Shown here: piece by piece, positions 32,750 through 43,949 of the stretch
How positions within the stretch are numbered: the first letter of the stretch is position 1
How the letters are laid out: the number at the start of each line of letters is the position of its first letter
Assembly: GCF_026914185.1 (NCBI RefSeq)
Contig: NC_070573.1
Coordinates: forward strand, 1,736,001 to 1,800,000
DNA from: Puccinia triticina
Lineage: Eukaryota; Basidiomycota; Pucciniomycetes; Pucciniales; Pucciniaceae
Direction: 5' to 3'
DNA length: 64,000 nt
Translations under genes and position numbers: made by a program
Notes under the pieces: model-generated
Database searches by the model: none
What the model saw: only the letters and a program-made list of their open reading frames with translations
What the model was told of the DNA's origin: nothing

Positions 32750-32923
32750 TTGCGCCGTGAAAAAGTTCAAGTCTTTTTGCTCATTCACAGGGGAACCACT
32801 GGCAACGCTGCCCATATCCTCCTTGGCGCTGGAACCTTCTGTGTATGGGCCGGCCGTAACACATATTCCACCAACAACAACAAGATCAACGTGCTGAACA
32901 CCAAGAAGTATTTCTGTGGGCTC

Positions 32924-33279
32924 TGTGAAATGCCATGATGACGGCAGTGAGCAGACGGAACCAAATGGTGGGACGAGTGAGAGAAGCAAACTGAAGAGAC
33001 AAGCACCTTTGAAATGCCAAGATGACGGCAGTGAGCAGACGGAACCAAATGGTGGGACAAGTGAGAGAAGCAAACTGAAGAGACAAGCACCTGTCAATGG
33101 TGCAGGCAATGAGACAAGAAGATGAGTGAGTGAAGAAAGGAAAAACAAGGTGTGATGATCATCTAATGTACAACAGATAGTGAAACCTAATTAGATGAGA
33201 GTACAAATACACCACAGTTTTTCCTCCTCACTCCGCCTTGTTGTCCACCGCTCCTGTGACATTTTGCTACATCTCAACA
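32924..33279 (-). mobile_element. Solo LTR, Copia-like, second hit in the recombinase gene
   Basis: The flanks ggctc/ggcta form a 5-bp TSD with one change. On the minus strand it starts TGTTGAGATG and ends GGCATTTCACA. It carries two 84-bp tandem units (ATGACGGCAGTGAGCAGACG). Recombinase text CGL|KAWHMF is restored across it. Confidence 0.75.
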
Positions 33280-33699
33280 GGCTAAAGGCATGGCACATGT
33301 TCCACTCGGCGCCTTTCCCTGCGGCAAACAAAGATCATCTCAACTTGATGCTCAAATCCTCTGCCCGTATTGACGCGTGCGTGGCAAACAAGACCCCAAA
33401 ACCCGCCGTGATGTTATGGCAGCTAGTTGCAGTCGCGAATTTACGTTTCAGTGGCGATAACCTTGATAGAGCAGTGGCAGACCTGGCCGTTTTGCGTCTA
33501 GCGGAACTCAAGTACAACAAGAAATACGGGCCCCTCCCTTATGGTTCCTCACCGTTGTCCTCAGACGTATCATTCTCCGTTGACGCAGCGCTGGGCGAAA
33601 TCGCGACACTATCCATCTGGTCTGCAAAGACTGCGGCTCCAGGGGCCACCCAGATAATCGTCTTGGCACCACAGAAGGGCATCCTCTGCCCCGTGAAGG

Positions 33700-34558
33700 C
33701 AAAGACTAGCACATCAAATCAAATCCATTTGAGTATTTGTATTTGTATTTGATTTGAGTCGAATAATGCCTGGGCAAATTTAAGCTTGAATATTCGAATA
33801 AATTCGAATAATGGCTCAAAGGGGCGCGTAGAGGGCCAATGCAAGCTTTTCTGGGGCCCAAAGGCCCCAGATGAGTTTGAAAAGGCCCAAAAGTGGGTCA
33901 GCTACGCTAACCATGGCTTTTAGTGTAGTGTAGCGCAGCGCAAATGCGCTCTTTTTTAGCGTAGCGTTATCACAATTGTGCGCATCTGCGCTGCAATATG
34001 CGCACATCTGCGCTGATGCTAAGCGCACAGGGTGCAAAGCTATTTTAGCTTTTAGCCTAGAGTTAGCACAGATATGCGCAATTGCGCTAATGCTAAGCAC
34101 GCAGGGCGCAAAAGAGTGTGCGCTACACTGCGTCCGCCACTATCAAAAGTGCGTCCGCCACTATAAAAAGTGCGTCCACCACTATAAAAAGTGTGTCTGT
34201 CACTATCAAAGGTGTGTCCGTCACTATCAAAAGTGTGTCCGCCACTATCAAAAGTGCGTCCGCCACTATCAAAAGTGTGTCCGGCACTCTGAATAGTGCG
34301 TCCGCCATTATGAGATATGCCTCCGGCAATATTGTAAGCGTCTTTGGCACCATGATACTTTTTACAGATGACCTCCTCAAAAATTTATGGCCCAGAAACG
34401 GGCCAAAAGAAGTCAAAAACACAAAAAATGTAATTTTTTGGTGTTTTTAATGTATTTTGGAAGTTTTTCCGTCATATATCTCTGAATACTCAAATATTTG
34501 ACGAATAAGTATTTGAGGGGCCCAAAAAACACGTCGAATACCACTGTGCTAGTCTTTG
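33700..34558. mobile_element. hAT-like MITE in the recombinase gene
   Basis: The TIR is CAAAGACTAGCACA / TGTGCTAGTCTTTG with the 8-bp TSD cgtgaagg (33692-33699 and 34559-34566). Inside are TTCGAATA-type palindromes, a GCGCAxxTGCGC-rich stretch and eleven tandem units of AGTGTGTCCGCCACTATCAA (34125-34310). No transposase is present. The recombinase frame CPVK|VIKRR closes across it. Confidence 0.87.
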
Positions 34559-34600
34559 CGTGAAGGTGATCAAAAGGAGGTTGGCGGAGCTCAGAACAAC

Positions 34601-34939
34601 TAATGGACAAGGAGCTGGGAGATCACACCTGAAGCAGCGACTGCGCTGTGAGTGACACGACGAACACGAACAAGAGAAGGAGCTGGTGGAGGCACACCTG
34701 AGGGTTGACAGAAAACAAGGGTGATGAGAAGAGAGCACAAGAGACAATGAGAGAATAGAACATTGGGCATACCTGCGGTTGAGTGAGTTGAGTGAGTGAG
34801 ATTGCAAAACCAAGTGAGATGAATGAAGATGCAACGAGTGGAAACTGAGTTGAACTAAATACATCTAAATTAGGTTTAGCGGTCTCATCTAATCTAACCT
34901 AAATGATCCCAATCTGCAGCGCCTTGCTGTGCCTCAATA
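34601..34939 (-). repeat. Copia-4 3' LTR
   Basis: It is bounded by the TSD acaac on the left and the polypurine tract (read as CCCCCCCTCTCTCAT, 34940-34954) on the right. It is shorter (339 bp) than the 5' LTR (542 bp) because it has fewer tandem intron-like units. Confidence 0.88.
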
Positions 34940-34950
34940 CCCCCCCTCTC

Positions 34951-36159
34951 TCATTGCCGGATGATCTTGAGGTCAGAAATGATTTGTTGGTGTTTTTGTT
35001 GTCCAAGTGCCTTTGTGCACACGTCTGCCTTCATCTTTTGCGTGGATATGTAGTTGATGTGGATTAGACCGGTGTCATGAACTTCACACAGCCAATGATA
35101 GATTATATCAATATGTTTCAAACGTTGCTGAAAGATGGGATTGGTTGCAAGTGCAATCGCTCTTTGGTTGTTGACGTGAATTTCAATCTTGCGTTTGATA
35201 GGAATTGATAGACTGGCAAAGAGATATTTCAGCCAGACAGATTCTTGAACGCCCTCAAACAATGCTCGATATTCCGCTTCAGTTGTGGAAGTAGAGACCG
35301 TTTGCTGTTTCTTTGAGCGCCATGAGAGAAGATTATTGCCGAGTTGAGTTATGTAACCTGAGTATGAGCAATGATCATCAACGCAGTTTGCAAAGTCTGC
35401 GTCGGTGAAAACTGAGATTTCTTCTAAGTTGCCGGAGCCATCCAGCACAATTCCTTGATGCTTGGTTCCTGCCAAGTACCAAAGAAGATGCTGTACAGCC
35501 TTCCAGTGTGTGATTCCTGGTTTTTCAAGATGTTGCAAGAGTTGCAATACGGTGAACAAGATGTTGGGCCGAGTTGAGACTGAAAGATAGTTGAGCAAGC
35601 CCAGTGCCTTGCGATAGTTTACCTTGAGTTGAAGGAAAGATTGATGCTTGGCTTCGGAGCATTTTACTAGCCAAGAATTTGCCACAATTGGAGTGGATGT
35701 TGGATGACAGTCGTTCATGTTGTAGTTGTCGAGAATGGATTGGGTGTAGGTTTCTTGATTCAAAATCAACAAAGACTTTGATGCGCGAGTTAATTTGATG
35801 CCGAGAATGTGATGAGCTTCCCCCAGATCCTCCATTCTGAATTTGCTTGAGATTAGTTTCTTGAATCTTGATACGTCATGACTGATGATTATCATGTCGT
35901 CTACATAAAAGTGTACAAAGCATTCCCATCCAGGAACTTGAGAGGTAAACAAGCAAGGATCCGCAGCGCTTGGTTGTAAGAAGATGGATTCAAAGAACTT
36001 TTGCAGCTTGGCGTACCACACTCTAGGAGCCTGTTTGAGGCCGTAAATTGCCTTATGGAGCTTTAGAAAGTACCTGTTTGGTACGGTCAGCCCTGGAGGC
36101 GGCCGAAGATAGGCGGATTCTTTGAGGTTGCCCTTGAGAAAAGGGTTTTTGGCATCCAT
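34951..36159 (-). pseudogene. pol: Copia-4 reverse transcriptase C-terminal half and RNase H
   Basis: The open frame of 402 codons starts within MDAKNPFLKGNLKESAYL. It has KAIYGLKQAPRVWY, the intact catalytic FYVDDMIIISHD near 35905, ILGIKLT, then RNase H text LLNYLSVSTRPNILFT, FTDADFANCVDDHCSY, STTEAEYRALFEG and VNNQRAIALATNP. The RNase H D/E positions appear mostly kept. The N-terminal RT lies in other frames at 36160-36480, so this is the surviving part of a broken polyprotein. Confidence 0.9.
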
Positions 36160-37579
36160 TTGGTGGATGTCGTATCCTCGATGAAGTCCAACAATTAAGG
36201 CAGCTCAAAGACTTGTAGAGCGACCAGTAGGAGCGTATGTGAACCCAAAACCCTCTTTTTGCTGGGAGCCTTGGGCACATAGTCAAGCTTTGAATTCGAC
36301 CACTACCCTCTCGGCATCTTTTTTCTTGCGAAATACCCAGACCGTCCCGAGGAGAGATTAATTGCCAGGCATGATTTTGATTGACCACACTTTAAGATCT
36401 TTCATCGCTGCTAGTTTGGATTTGACTGCTTGAGTCCACAAAGATGCCTCGGATGATAGCATGGCCTCCCAGTGGGTTCAAGGGATATCTGAGGCGGAGA
36501 GAGCCATGGCAAGATTGGCTCTTTGTTTGGTGTGAAGAATGTGAGAAGGATCAATGTTGGAGCTGATGTCTTTTGGGGCAATGTTGGGATTCAAGAGAAT
36601 GTCATAGCCGGGTTTTGGTTGAGATGTGTTTTCTGCATTAACGGTCAGAGGGGAGTTAGGAGGTGGCAGATGCGGAATGTCTGAGTCACAAGAGACGTCA
36701 AAGAACAAGTTGACGTCAATGACTGGTGCGTCAAGATCTAACTCATCCTCTGCAGACCTCCAGTTGATTACGTCCATCAGTGATTCTGGAGTAGAAGGCA
36801 ATGGTGTGGTTGAGGATTCAATGATTTCGTCAAATTTGAATGGAGTCAGTGGATCAAATTGAAAGGAAGGGTCAGCTGGAGAAAAGGCGGAGACTCCTGG
36901 GAAGTCTTTCTTGACAAAGGTGACGTCGTGACAGCGCTCCACCTTTCCTCCTGGGAGGAGAATGCGCCAGTTGTGCATTCCCAGCTGATACCCAACCAAG
37001 AGGCCTCTCTTGGCGGTGTCGCCAAACTTGCTGTTGCAAAGCTGCTTTGGTATATTGATGTACGCCAAGCAACCAAAAGGTTTAAGACAATCAACACAAA
37101 AGGGAGCACCAAACCAGCAATTGTGAGGTGTGTCCCACTTCAGCTTCCTCATTGGAATGACGTTTTCAAGAAGAACTGCGGTGGTGACTGCTTCCGCCCA
37201 GTCTTCTGAAGGAAGACCAGCTTGCTTGAGCATGCACCGTGCTTTTTCTGATGTTGACCAATTACCCCTCTCGGCTACAGAGTTTTGTTGCAGAGTGTAC
37301 GGAGCAGTGACTTGTACGGTGATTCCTTTCTCTTTGAGAAAATCCAGGAATTCCTTTGAATTGAATTCACCTCCCCGTCGAATATGACAGTCTTGATGTT
37401 TGAAGAGTGATGATTTATCACTTCATTGTAGTATTTCACAAAGAATGAAAAGGTGTTTGATTTTTTTGAGAGTAGATACACATGCCTATATCAAGTATAA
37501 TAATCAGTAATTTTGAAATAATACTCTTTTCCGCCAAAGGACGCTGGGTTGATTCTTCCACTCAAGTCCATATAAACGT
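36160..37579 (-). pseudogene. pol: Copia-4 integrase and RT N-terminus, frameshifted
   Basis: Text moves between frames: RVFRKKKDAE... (around 36300), then 36478-37233 (LPSEDWAEAVTTAVLLENVI to DPSHILHTKQRANLAMAL, the integrase C-terminal part), then 37275-37481 (VYLLSKKSNTFSFFVKYY, FDGEVNSIQRN where the expected DGGGEFNS is damaged). The solo LTR at 37580 splits LEYV|YMDLSG. It corresponds to the same region of Copia-2 and Copia-3. Confidence 0.87.
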
Positions 37580-38516
37580 TGTAGGACTCAAAAGTGGTAA
37601 TGAAACCCTTTTGCTGAATGGTGAAGGGTATGAAGGAGTTGCAAGCTCTGCCCTTCTGTTATCAGTCAACAAGACCCACCAAGCTCAGCTTGGCAAGTTT
37701 TATTAAGTGATAGGTCTGGTCTGTTCCAGATGAAATCTGTTTGATTGGCAACGTGTAAGTGTTTCAATTACTTTGTTATAAGGGTTGAATTGTTGTTATA
37801 AGGGTTGATTTATTGTTATAAGGGTTTTAGGATTCGAGTGTGGATGAGTGTTGGGTGACTTGTGAGTTCTGGGTGAGGAACTGGGGAGCAGGCCACTGGG
37901 GGTGGAGAGAACTCCTTTTATAGACAAAAGGGGAGCCCCTGAGGGGCTTGTGGGTTAGGGTTTCAGCTAATCTAGACAACAGGGTGAGGGATTTTAGCTG
38001 GTGGGAGTAGATACAAATGATGTCATAACCCCTCAGGGGCACATGAATGGTGTCAGAATATACAACAGAACATTCTAATGCATGCATGAGGTAACAGTAG
38101 ACTGCATGAGCTGTCATACAGGGGGAATTAGTGTATACACAAAGTCTGAGGCTGCAGAAACAGTTTAAATGATGTCATACTATGTATATAAAGGAGTGTA
38201 TGTAGTTAATATGTAATGAGTGTAGCCTGACAGGGAGATGTATGTTTGTATCCTGTGATATGTATAAGTGTACTACTGTGAAACTTGGGTTGAGGCAGGT
38301 GACAGCTGGGTTACTGGGGCTGGCCGTGTGATAGGTGTCCATGAGATGTAACTTCCACACTAGAGGGGGTCCAGGGGTGCTTCCAGTGATGGCTAGGGGT
38401 GAAATTGGCCGTAGAATCCATTTCTGGGGTCCATTTGATGGTATCTTGAGGCCTAGTATGAGTAATTATGTGGCATAGAAAAAACTTTTTATTTTTCCAC
38501 TTTTCCGTCTACCACA
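37580..38516 (-). mobile_element. Solo LTR, family L1, inside Copia-4 integrase
   Basis: It is 937 bp. On the minus strand it starts TGTGGTAGACGG and ends GAGTCCTACA. The TSD acgt lies at 37576-37579 and 38517-38520. It is closely related to 10181-11112, including the same TCTATAAAAGGAG-type TATA region. Confidence 0.88.
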
Positions 38517-39637
38517 ACGTATTCAAGTGGTCAGGTAGCTTTGGGGAGAGATCCAGGGAATGGAAGGCAGTGTGATTTTGAAAGCAAGCAGGCTTCACAA
38601 TTGATTTTTGACGCCTTGATGCCCGGAAACATCTTTTTCAGAGCCTTGAGGTTTGGGTGTCCTGCAGATCTGTGAAGTGATTCAATGTCAGTTTTTGAAG
38701 ACGTCTTGGCTACTTTTGCAATGGACTGACCTTGACAAGAACCTGACGCTAGCCAAATTTTGCAGACCCCGCCAATAACCGCGGCTGATAAGATGACTGA
38801 TCTATTCCTGACAAGATCAAAGCTTTTGGTGCCTGTCCTAGCTACGTCGCAGCCTCGTTCAAAGAGCCAACCAAAGCTGATGAGAGTGCCCGCTATACCA
38901 GGAACGTATAGAGCCTTGAGCTTGATTTTGGTTCCGTCGTTGGCAACAATTCAAACAAATCCTTCACCAACGGATTCGAGTTGATTTCCGTCAGCCAGGG
39001 AGATTTGAGTCTTGCAAGGATGAAAGTTGGTGAATTTTGAACGGTCACTGAACATGTGGTGACTGGCACCACTGTCTAGGAAACAGACATTGGTGGATTT
39101 GACAGAGGCGAGTGCTTGTGGAATGCAAAGAAGCCCACTGCTGGTGGTGCTGATGGATGAGGAGTCATGATCATTGTTGTCCCCGTCAGATTGCTTTGTG
39201 GCGGCAGTGTTTGCGGTGGGTTTGTTGCAAAGTTGGAAACACTCTGCGGCGGAGTGTTTGGTGAGTGGATTGTGTACGCCTGGAGAGCATACTGGCCAGT
39301 TGTTGTTGGCCGGTTTGGTGGGCTTTTTAGGTTTGCTGGTTTTGCTGCTGGCAGCAAGCGCAGATTCTTGCTTGATGGTTGGAGCGATGTCGGTTGAAGT
39401 GCTTTGAGTTAGGTCCCGTCTCTTACCTTCAAGAAGGTCCTTGAAGATTTTGATTGACAACGGACGCTTGATGATTAGTATGTCGCGCAGGTTGAGAGAT
39501 TGAGGACCGCGGGACAGAAGGAATTCAGACACAAAGGTTTTGTGAAGAGTGAATTTTGGGGTGTTGATTATCTCAATCCCAACTGCGGCGATGCTGCTCA
39601 AGTTTTGATTGAGATTGGTGAGGAATGTTGCCACATC
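38517..39637 (-). pseudogene. gag: Copia-4 gag C-terminus, protease and pre-integrase region
   Basis: 38951-39640 reads DVATFLTNLNQNLSSIAAVG (Gag core), then IKQESALAAS, the Cys/His remnant CSPGVHNPLTKHSAAEC, SSISTTSSGLLCI and the protease FLDSGASHHMFSDRSKF. A stop follows at GEGF. Toward 38521 the pre-integrase text continues in broken frames, ending at PLEYV. The upstream half of gag is 18.4 kb away at 58054-58411, separated by the CACTA element. Confidence 0.88.
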
Positions 39638-39949
39638 CACTATGAAAAAAACTCAAGAAAGTGCTGTCAGTTGACATGCAGCATACCTGAGTTCATTCCT
39701 AGTTGAGACCAGCCCCATACAAATGAATCCCAGGGTGGTACACCCTGGAAAGTTTGGAATTTCCTCAGCTTAAGTCCATAGTGCAAAATGCACTAGACTG
39801 AGGTACAGGAAGCTTGGTGTGAGGTGCACAGACTCAGTCCTGAGGCAAATGCTGAGCTGCCCCTGACTCATCCAAAGTCCCCCGCATTGGAGGTCACGGG
39901 TACATGCTTGACCTCCCCATCCCTCCGGGTCAACAAGAGTAAGCGCCCT

Positions 39950-40185
39950 TGTTGACAAAGAGGAATCCCACCCAGTCAAAAGCTATGTACAACGACTTCG
40001 ACCGGGAGGAATCCCTCCCAGTCAATAACGTTACCGGGAGGAGTCCCTCCCGGTCGACTGCCATACACAGCAGTCCACCGGGAGGAGTCCCTCCCGGATG
40101 ACTGCCATATCAAGCAGTCGACTTGGAGGAGTCCCTCCCGGTCAACTGCCATATTGAGCAGTCAACTGGGAGGAGTCCCTCCCGG
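39950..40185. repeat. CACTA subterminal hairpin array, left block
   Basis: There are about five units of GACTGCCATA..CAGCAGTCVAC followed by the self-complementary GGGAGGAGTCCCTCCCGGT. Each core can fold on itself. It continues at 41101-42060 after the inserted LTR. Confidence 0.8.
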
Positions 40186-41100
40186 TGTAGTCGTTGTGTT
40201 TGCAGGAGAAACATTCAAACTTTTATGAGTACCATCTAAACTCTTCAAGATAGCAACAAATGGACAGCATAAATGGAATCTACGTCCAAAATAACCCCTA
40301 GTCACCAACTGGAACACCCTTCATATCTCCACTGGATCAGAAGATACACGGATCACACCTTTCACATGCTAGTCCGGGGCAGTTCACAGAGTATTTCACA
40401 TATGATTTCACACACAACTCAGCTCTAGGATACTTTGCATAGGATATTGAATACCTCATATTGAATTCCTTTGTTTCTTTTATTTCCTTCCTTTTATTCC
40501 ACTCAACCACAAGTTGGCCACTGTTTTGATATTGCATACATATGAAACTCATGTAACCCCCTAGAAGTTAGACCCCTTCTCAGTTTACTATATAAGGAGG
40601 CCTCTGCCTGCCAGTTGTTTTCTCCCTCATGCCATCTGGCTCCCATCATCCATCTACTCACCTGTCACAGTTATAATTTATTACACATACATATCACAGT
40701 TACTTGCAATTCACACTCATAGTTGGTTTCACAAACCTTTCACAAGCCTCTGAAGGTACTGGGTTCCAATCCCGGTGGAAACATAGCTTTTCAAACTTTG
40801 ACCTTCTCTTTCTCACTTCATATACCCTCTGCTCACGGACCTGGGTTCAAGCCCCATCCAAGTCATCAGTATTTTCTGCCCAGTTCAGACATCTCATCTG
40901 TTTCTTTGACACTTAGAACTTTCCACCATACAATCCAACTATACACTTCATCTCCGAACATATCCTTATCACTGAATAAAAACTTCCAAGCTTAGCTTGG
41001 TGGTCTTGTTTTCTGATATCCAGAAAGGCAGAGTTTTGCACCTCATCCATACCTTTCGCCATTCAGCAAAAGGGTCTCACGAAACCTTTTGAGTCTTACA
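40186..41100 (+). mobile_element. LTR of family L1 inserted in the CACTA subterminal array
   Basis: The 3' part (40975-41100: CTTAGCTTGGTGGTCTTGTT, CATTCAGCAAAAGGGTCTCA, ending GAGTCTTACA) matches 20585-20723. The 5' end is set at TGTAGTCGTTG because it gives 915 bp, close to the family length, with flanks ccgg/ccag (3 of 4). A TATA box (ACTATATAAGGAGG) is at 40588. Two GGTTCCAATCCC/GGTTCAAGCCC stretches (40762, 40843) resemble tRNA B boxes, but no tRNA fold was found. Confidence 0.62.
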
Positions 41101-42060
41101 CCAGTCAACTGCTGTATATAGTTGTTGACCAGGAGGGACTCTCCCGGTCAACTGCCATACACAGCAGTTGACTGGGAGGAGTCCCTCCCGGTCAACTGCC
41201 ATATCAAGCAGTCGACTGGGAGGAGGGGAGGAGTCCCTCCCGTCCGGCTGCCATATTGAGCAGCCGACTGGGAGGAGTCCCTCCCGGTCAACTGCCATAC
41301 ACAGCAGTCCACCGGCAGGAGTCCCTCCCGGTTGACTGCCATACACAGCAGTCCACCGGGAGGAGTCCCTCCCGTTCAACTGCTGTATATAGTTGTTGAA
41401 CAGGAGGGACTCTCCCGGTCAACAGGTTTATATTGTGGTTGACCGGGAGAGACTCCTCCTGGTCTACAGTTACATATATCAGTCGATTGGGAGGGACTCC
41501 TCCCGGTTGACTGCTAAGAGTCCCTCTTGGTTGACTGCTAGGAGTCCCTCCCAGTCAGCTGCCATATTGAGCAGTCGACTGGGAGGAGGGGAGGAGTCCC
41601 TCCCGGTTGACTGCCATACACAGCAGTTGACTGAGAGGAGTCCCTCCTGGTCAACTGCTGTATATAGTTGTCAACCGCGAGGGACTCCTCCAGGTTGAAA
41701 GTCACATATATCAGTCGATCAGGAGGGACTCCTCCCGGTCAACTGCTCAATACGGCTGTCAGCCGGGAGGGACTCCTCCCGGTTGGCCGGTTCATATTGG
41801 GGTTGACCGGGAGGGACTCCTCCCGATTGACTGATATATGTGACTGTTGACCGGGAGGAGTCTCTCCCGGTTGACCACAATATAAACCTGTCAACCGGGA
41901 GAGTCCCTCCCGGTCAACAGCTATATACAGTAGTTGACTGAGAGGGACTCCTCCCGGTCGGCAGGTTGTATTGTGTTTGTGACCGGGAGGGCTTCCTCCG
42001 GGTAAACACTGTTGTGTTTGTTGTGTTGTTGACCGGGAGGGATTGACGCGCATGAAGGTA
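41101..42060. repeat. CACTA subterminal hairpin array, right block
   Basis: About twenty units of the type GACTGGGAGGAGTCCCTCCC, in both orientations, are spaced 40-60 bp apart with degenerate CAACTGCTGTATATAGTTG linkers. Open frames across it are repeat artefacts. Confidence 0.82.
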
Positions 42061-42264
42061 TGCCCGTGTCAACCAGGGGGGATTCCTCCTAGTCGACACG
42101 GGCGCGTATTCTTGCCGACATAGGGGTCATTCTTCCCAGGGGGCTGTTGACAAGCCAGTATGGATTTGTATGGATTTATATGGATGACCGGTCAGCACCA
42201 GTACTGTGCAGGTGTTGAGGTGTATGGCTCAGGACACACTTAGCACATGCAAATACTGTGCTAA

Positions 42265-42764
42265 TATTGAGACCCATAGCGGGAACACCGCCAAAGCATT
42301 CTGCTGCGGAGCAGACCTAATGATGACATAGTAGAAACCCTATTCTGATGTACTTAGTTCAACTAGCTTTTCCTCGTTGTACAGTATTCATCACTATTTG
42401 TTTTCTATCTGCAAACTCATATCATCATCCATCGACTCCTCGCAGGTATGCTCTAGGTCTTTCTTCTCTCATCACCGCTCCTATGATTCGTTCTCACATT
42501 GTTCTCACTCTCACCAGGTGTGCCTCCACCTTGCTTCCGTTGTCTCACTGTTCGCGTTGCTCACAGCGAGTCCGCTGTCTCCAAAGGTTTGTATTGTGTT
42601 TCATTACCATTCATCACTATTTGTTTTCTATCTGCAAACTCATATCATCATCCATCGACTCCTCGCAGGTGTGCCTCCACCTTGCTTCCGTCGTCTCACT
42701 TTTCGCGTTGCTCACAGCGAGTCCGCTGTCTCCAAAGTTGTTGTCCCCAGCTCCTCGCCCATTA
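42265..42764 (+). repeat. Copia-3 5' LTR
   Basis: It has two intron-like units starting CAGGTGTGCCTCCACCTTGC and ending at CTGTCTCCAAAG, and it ends CGCCCATTA. Confidence 0.9.
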
Positions 42765-42776
42765 GGTTATGAGCCC
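42765..42776 (+). promoter_or_regulatory. Copia-3 primer-binding site
   Basis: GGTTATGAGCCC directly follows the 5' LTR. It is the same initiator tRNA-Met anticodon-arm complement as in the other Copia elements. Confidence 0.7.
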
Positions 42777-42829
42777 AGAGGCGCAACCGGACAATCAACT
42801 CACAGCCAAAACCGAACAGTTTCGTCATC

Positions 42830-43399
42830 ATGTCCGATCACAAAAGTGTACTTCAGTCCCTCGACAACATCCCATTCCCCACTTGGAAAGGTCAGATGAA
42901 AGGATACCTCCAAGTACAAGGACTCAAGATGTATATCGACTCTACTGTGATCGCACCCACCGACGAGACAGCAGCTCTGGCTCACACTCGAGACATGGGA
43001 AAGACCGCTGGATACCTCTCACTCTATCTTGGACAGAAGTATTGCACCCAGTTCGTCAAACCCGACAACAAGAACAATCCTTGAGCCATCTGGCTCCTCA
43101 TCGAAGAACACTTTGAGGCCAAAACAGGCGACAACCAAGCCAAGGTCGTACAAGAATTCTTCTCAATCAACTTCAAGCGCGACGATGTTGACGGGTTTCT
43201 CACTGATCTCAACGATTGTATCCGAAACATCGAGGCCGTGGGAGTCAAGATTGTCAAAGCTCCTGCCGAATTCACTCTTCACGAAACCTGGATGTCAGAG
43301 TTCTTACTCTCCAAGGTTCCGGCTTCTCTCAACATTCGAGAAATTCTCCTCACCAAACGGCCTCTCACAATCGATATTCTCAAAACACTACTCGAAGGC
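42830..43399 (+). pseudogene. gag: Copia-3 gag, N-terminal part
   Basis: The start is ATG of MSDHKSVLQSLDNIPFPTWK. Copia Gag core follows (MGKTAGYLSLYLGQKYCTQF, TGDNQAKVVQEFFSINFK, LSKVPASLNIREILLTKRPL). A TGA at 43082-43084 stands where Copia-4 has Arg (NNPRAIWL). The frame is interrupted after TLLEG by the Gypsy LTR and resumes at 52794 with KRRDQAPSSS. Confidence 0.9.
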
Positions 43400-43818
43400 T
43401 GTCAGACACTGAGACACTAAGTCCATGTGTCTACAATGGATAGTACATGTCTTATAACCTAATGGTTAAAGACTGCTTTAATAATTGCCTCATGTACATG
43501 AAGTCAAGAGTTCAATTCCCTGTCATTACATTAATTATGTACCTTTTATTCATATGTACTATTATTATGTACTTATTAGATATTTCACATTCTTTTGAAT
43601 ATGTAATTAACCTTATTTCACACTGATTACATAGTTGTACATACAGAGAGAGATAATCTTATCTCTCTGTATTTATCCTGATTAAGCTCAATTTATGTAC
43701 AAATGGGGAGATTACATACCCATTTGTGTAAATCCCCTTCTGAATTCCGTGATCACTCCTCCTTGGAGTTAAGGATCCTTCAGGACCTTGACTCGAAGGA
43801 GGGAGAGGATCCCTGCAA

Positions 43819-43827
43819 TATAAAAAG
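43819..43827 (+). promoter_or_regulatory. Gypsy TATA box
   Basis: TATAAAAAG lies within a GC-richer context about 425 bp before the LTR end. Transcription likely starts roughly 30 bp downstream, giving a long R/U5. Confidence 0.65.
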
Positions 43828-43902
43828 GGAGGTCTCTCCCCTGTAGAGATTCTCCCACCAAGATTATTGCCATACAAACCCGTGTACCTTACTGAAAATA
43901 CA

Positions 43903-43949
43903 GTGAGTGGGGTTTATACATAATCTACTAACCTTTTCTTCCCTTACAG
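43903..43949 (+). other. Predicted intron in the Gypsy LTR (R/U5)
   Basis: GTGAGT donor, CTACTAAC branch site and TTACAG acceptor with a pyrimidine tract make a textbook 47-nt fungal intron. The same intron occurs in the 3' LTR at 52452-52498. A spliced transcript could not rebuild this LTR part, so the genomic RNA should escape splicing. Confidence 0.6.

Larger units (their letters stand above)
32225..34600 (+). pseudogene. Tyrosine recombinase, N-terminal and central part, broken by three insertions
   Basis: Pieces: 32225-32371 (start MDVATVGPSPVISHF), 32755-32923 (CAVKKFKSFCS, TFCVWAGRNTYS), 33285-33699 (LKAWHMFHSAPFPAANK, RLAELKYNKKYG with the box-I Arg, KTAAPGATQIIVLAPQKGIL) and 34567-34600 (VIKRRLAELRTT). 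The family is the phage-integrase-like recombinases of fungal mobile elements (DIRS/Ngaro or Crypton). The catalytic set is split between this half and 59012-59330. Removing the solo LTRs at 32372-32749 and 32924-33279 and the hAT-like MITE at 33700-34558, each with one TSD copy, restores frame at every junction. A TAG near 32339, a frame change near 32830 and the downstream damage show a dead gene. No RT is seen nearby, so DIRS against Crypton cannot be decided. Confidence 0.82.

Noticed and set aside
33195..33752. Stand-alone 185-codon gene at 33.2 kb
   Set aside because: Its first part lies in a solo LTR. The rest is the central region of the tyrosine recombinase that continues across insertions.
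36626..36862. Plus-strand ORFs over 36.6-37.4 kb
   Set aside because: They are antisense shadows of the Copia-4 integrase on the minus strand.
40760..40860. tRNA genes suggested by GGTTCCAATCCC and GGTTCAAGCCCC
   Set aside because: Only B-box-like strings are present. No acceptor or anticodon stems could be matched, and both lie inside an LTR.
41148..42053. Open frames in the 41-42 kb region as genes
   Set aside because: They are translations of the GGGAGGAGTCCCTCCC repeat array on both strands, with periodic low-complexity peptides.
42348..42899. Protein-coding gene in the Copia-3 LTR
   Set aside because: The frame spans LTR repeat units and is duplicated at 57420-57944 in the other LTR. 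The amino-acid text is repeat-derived.
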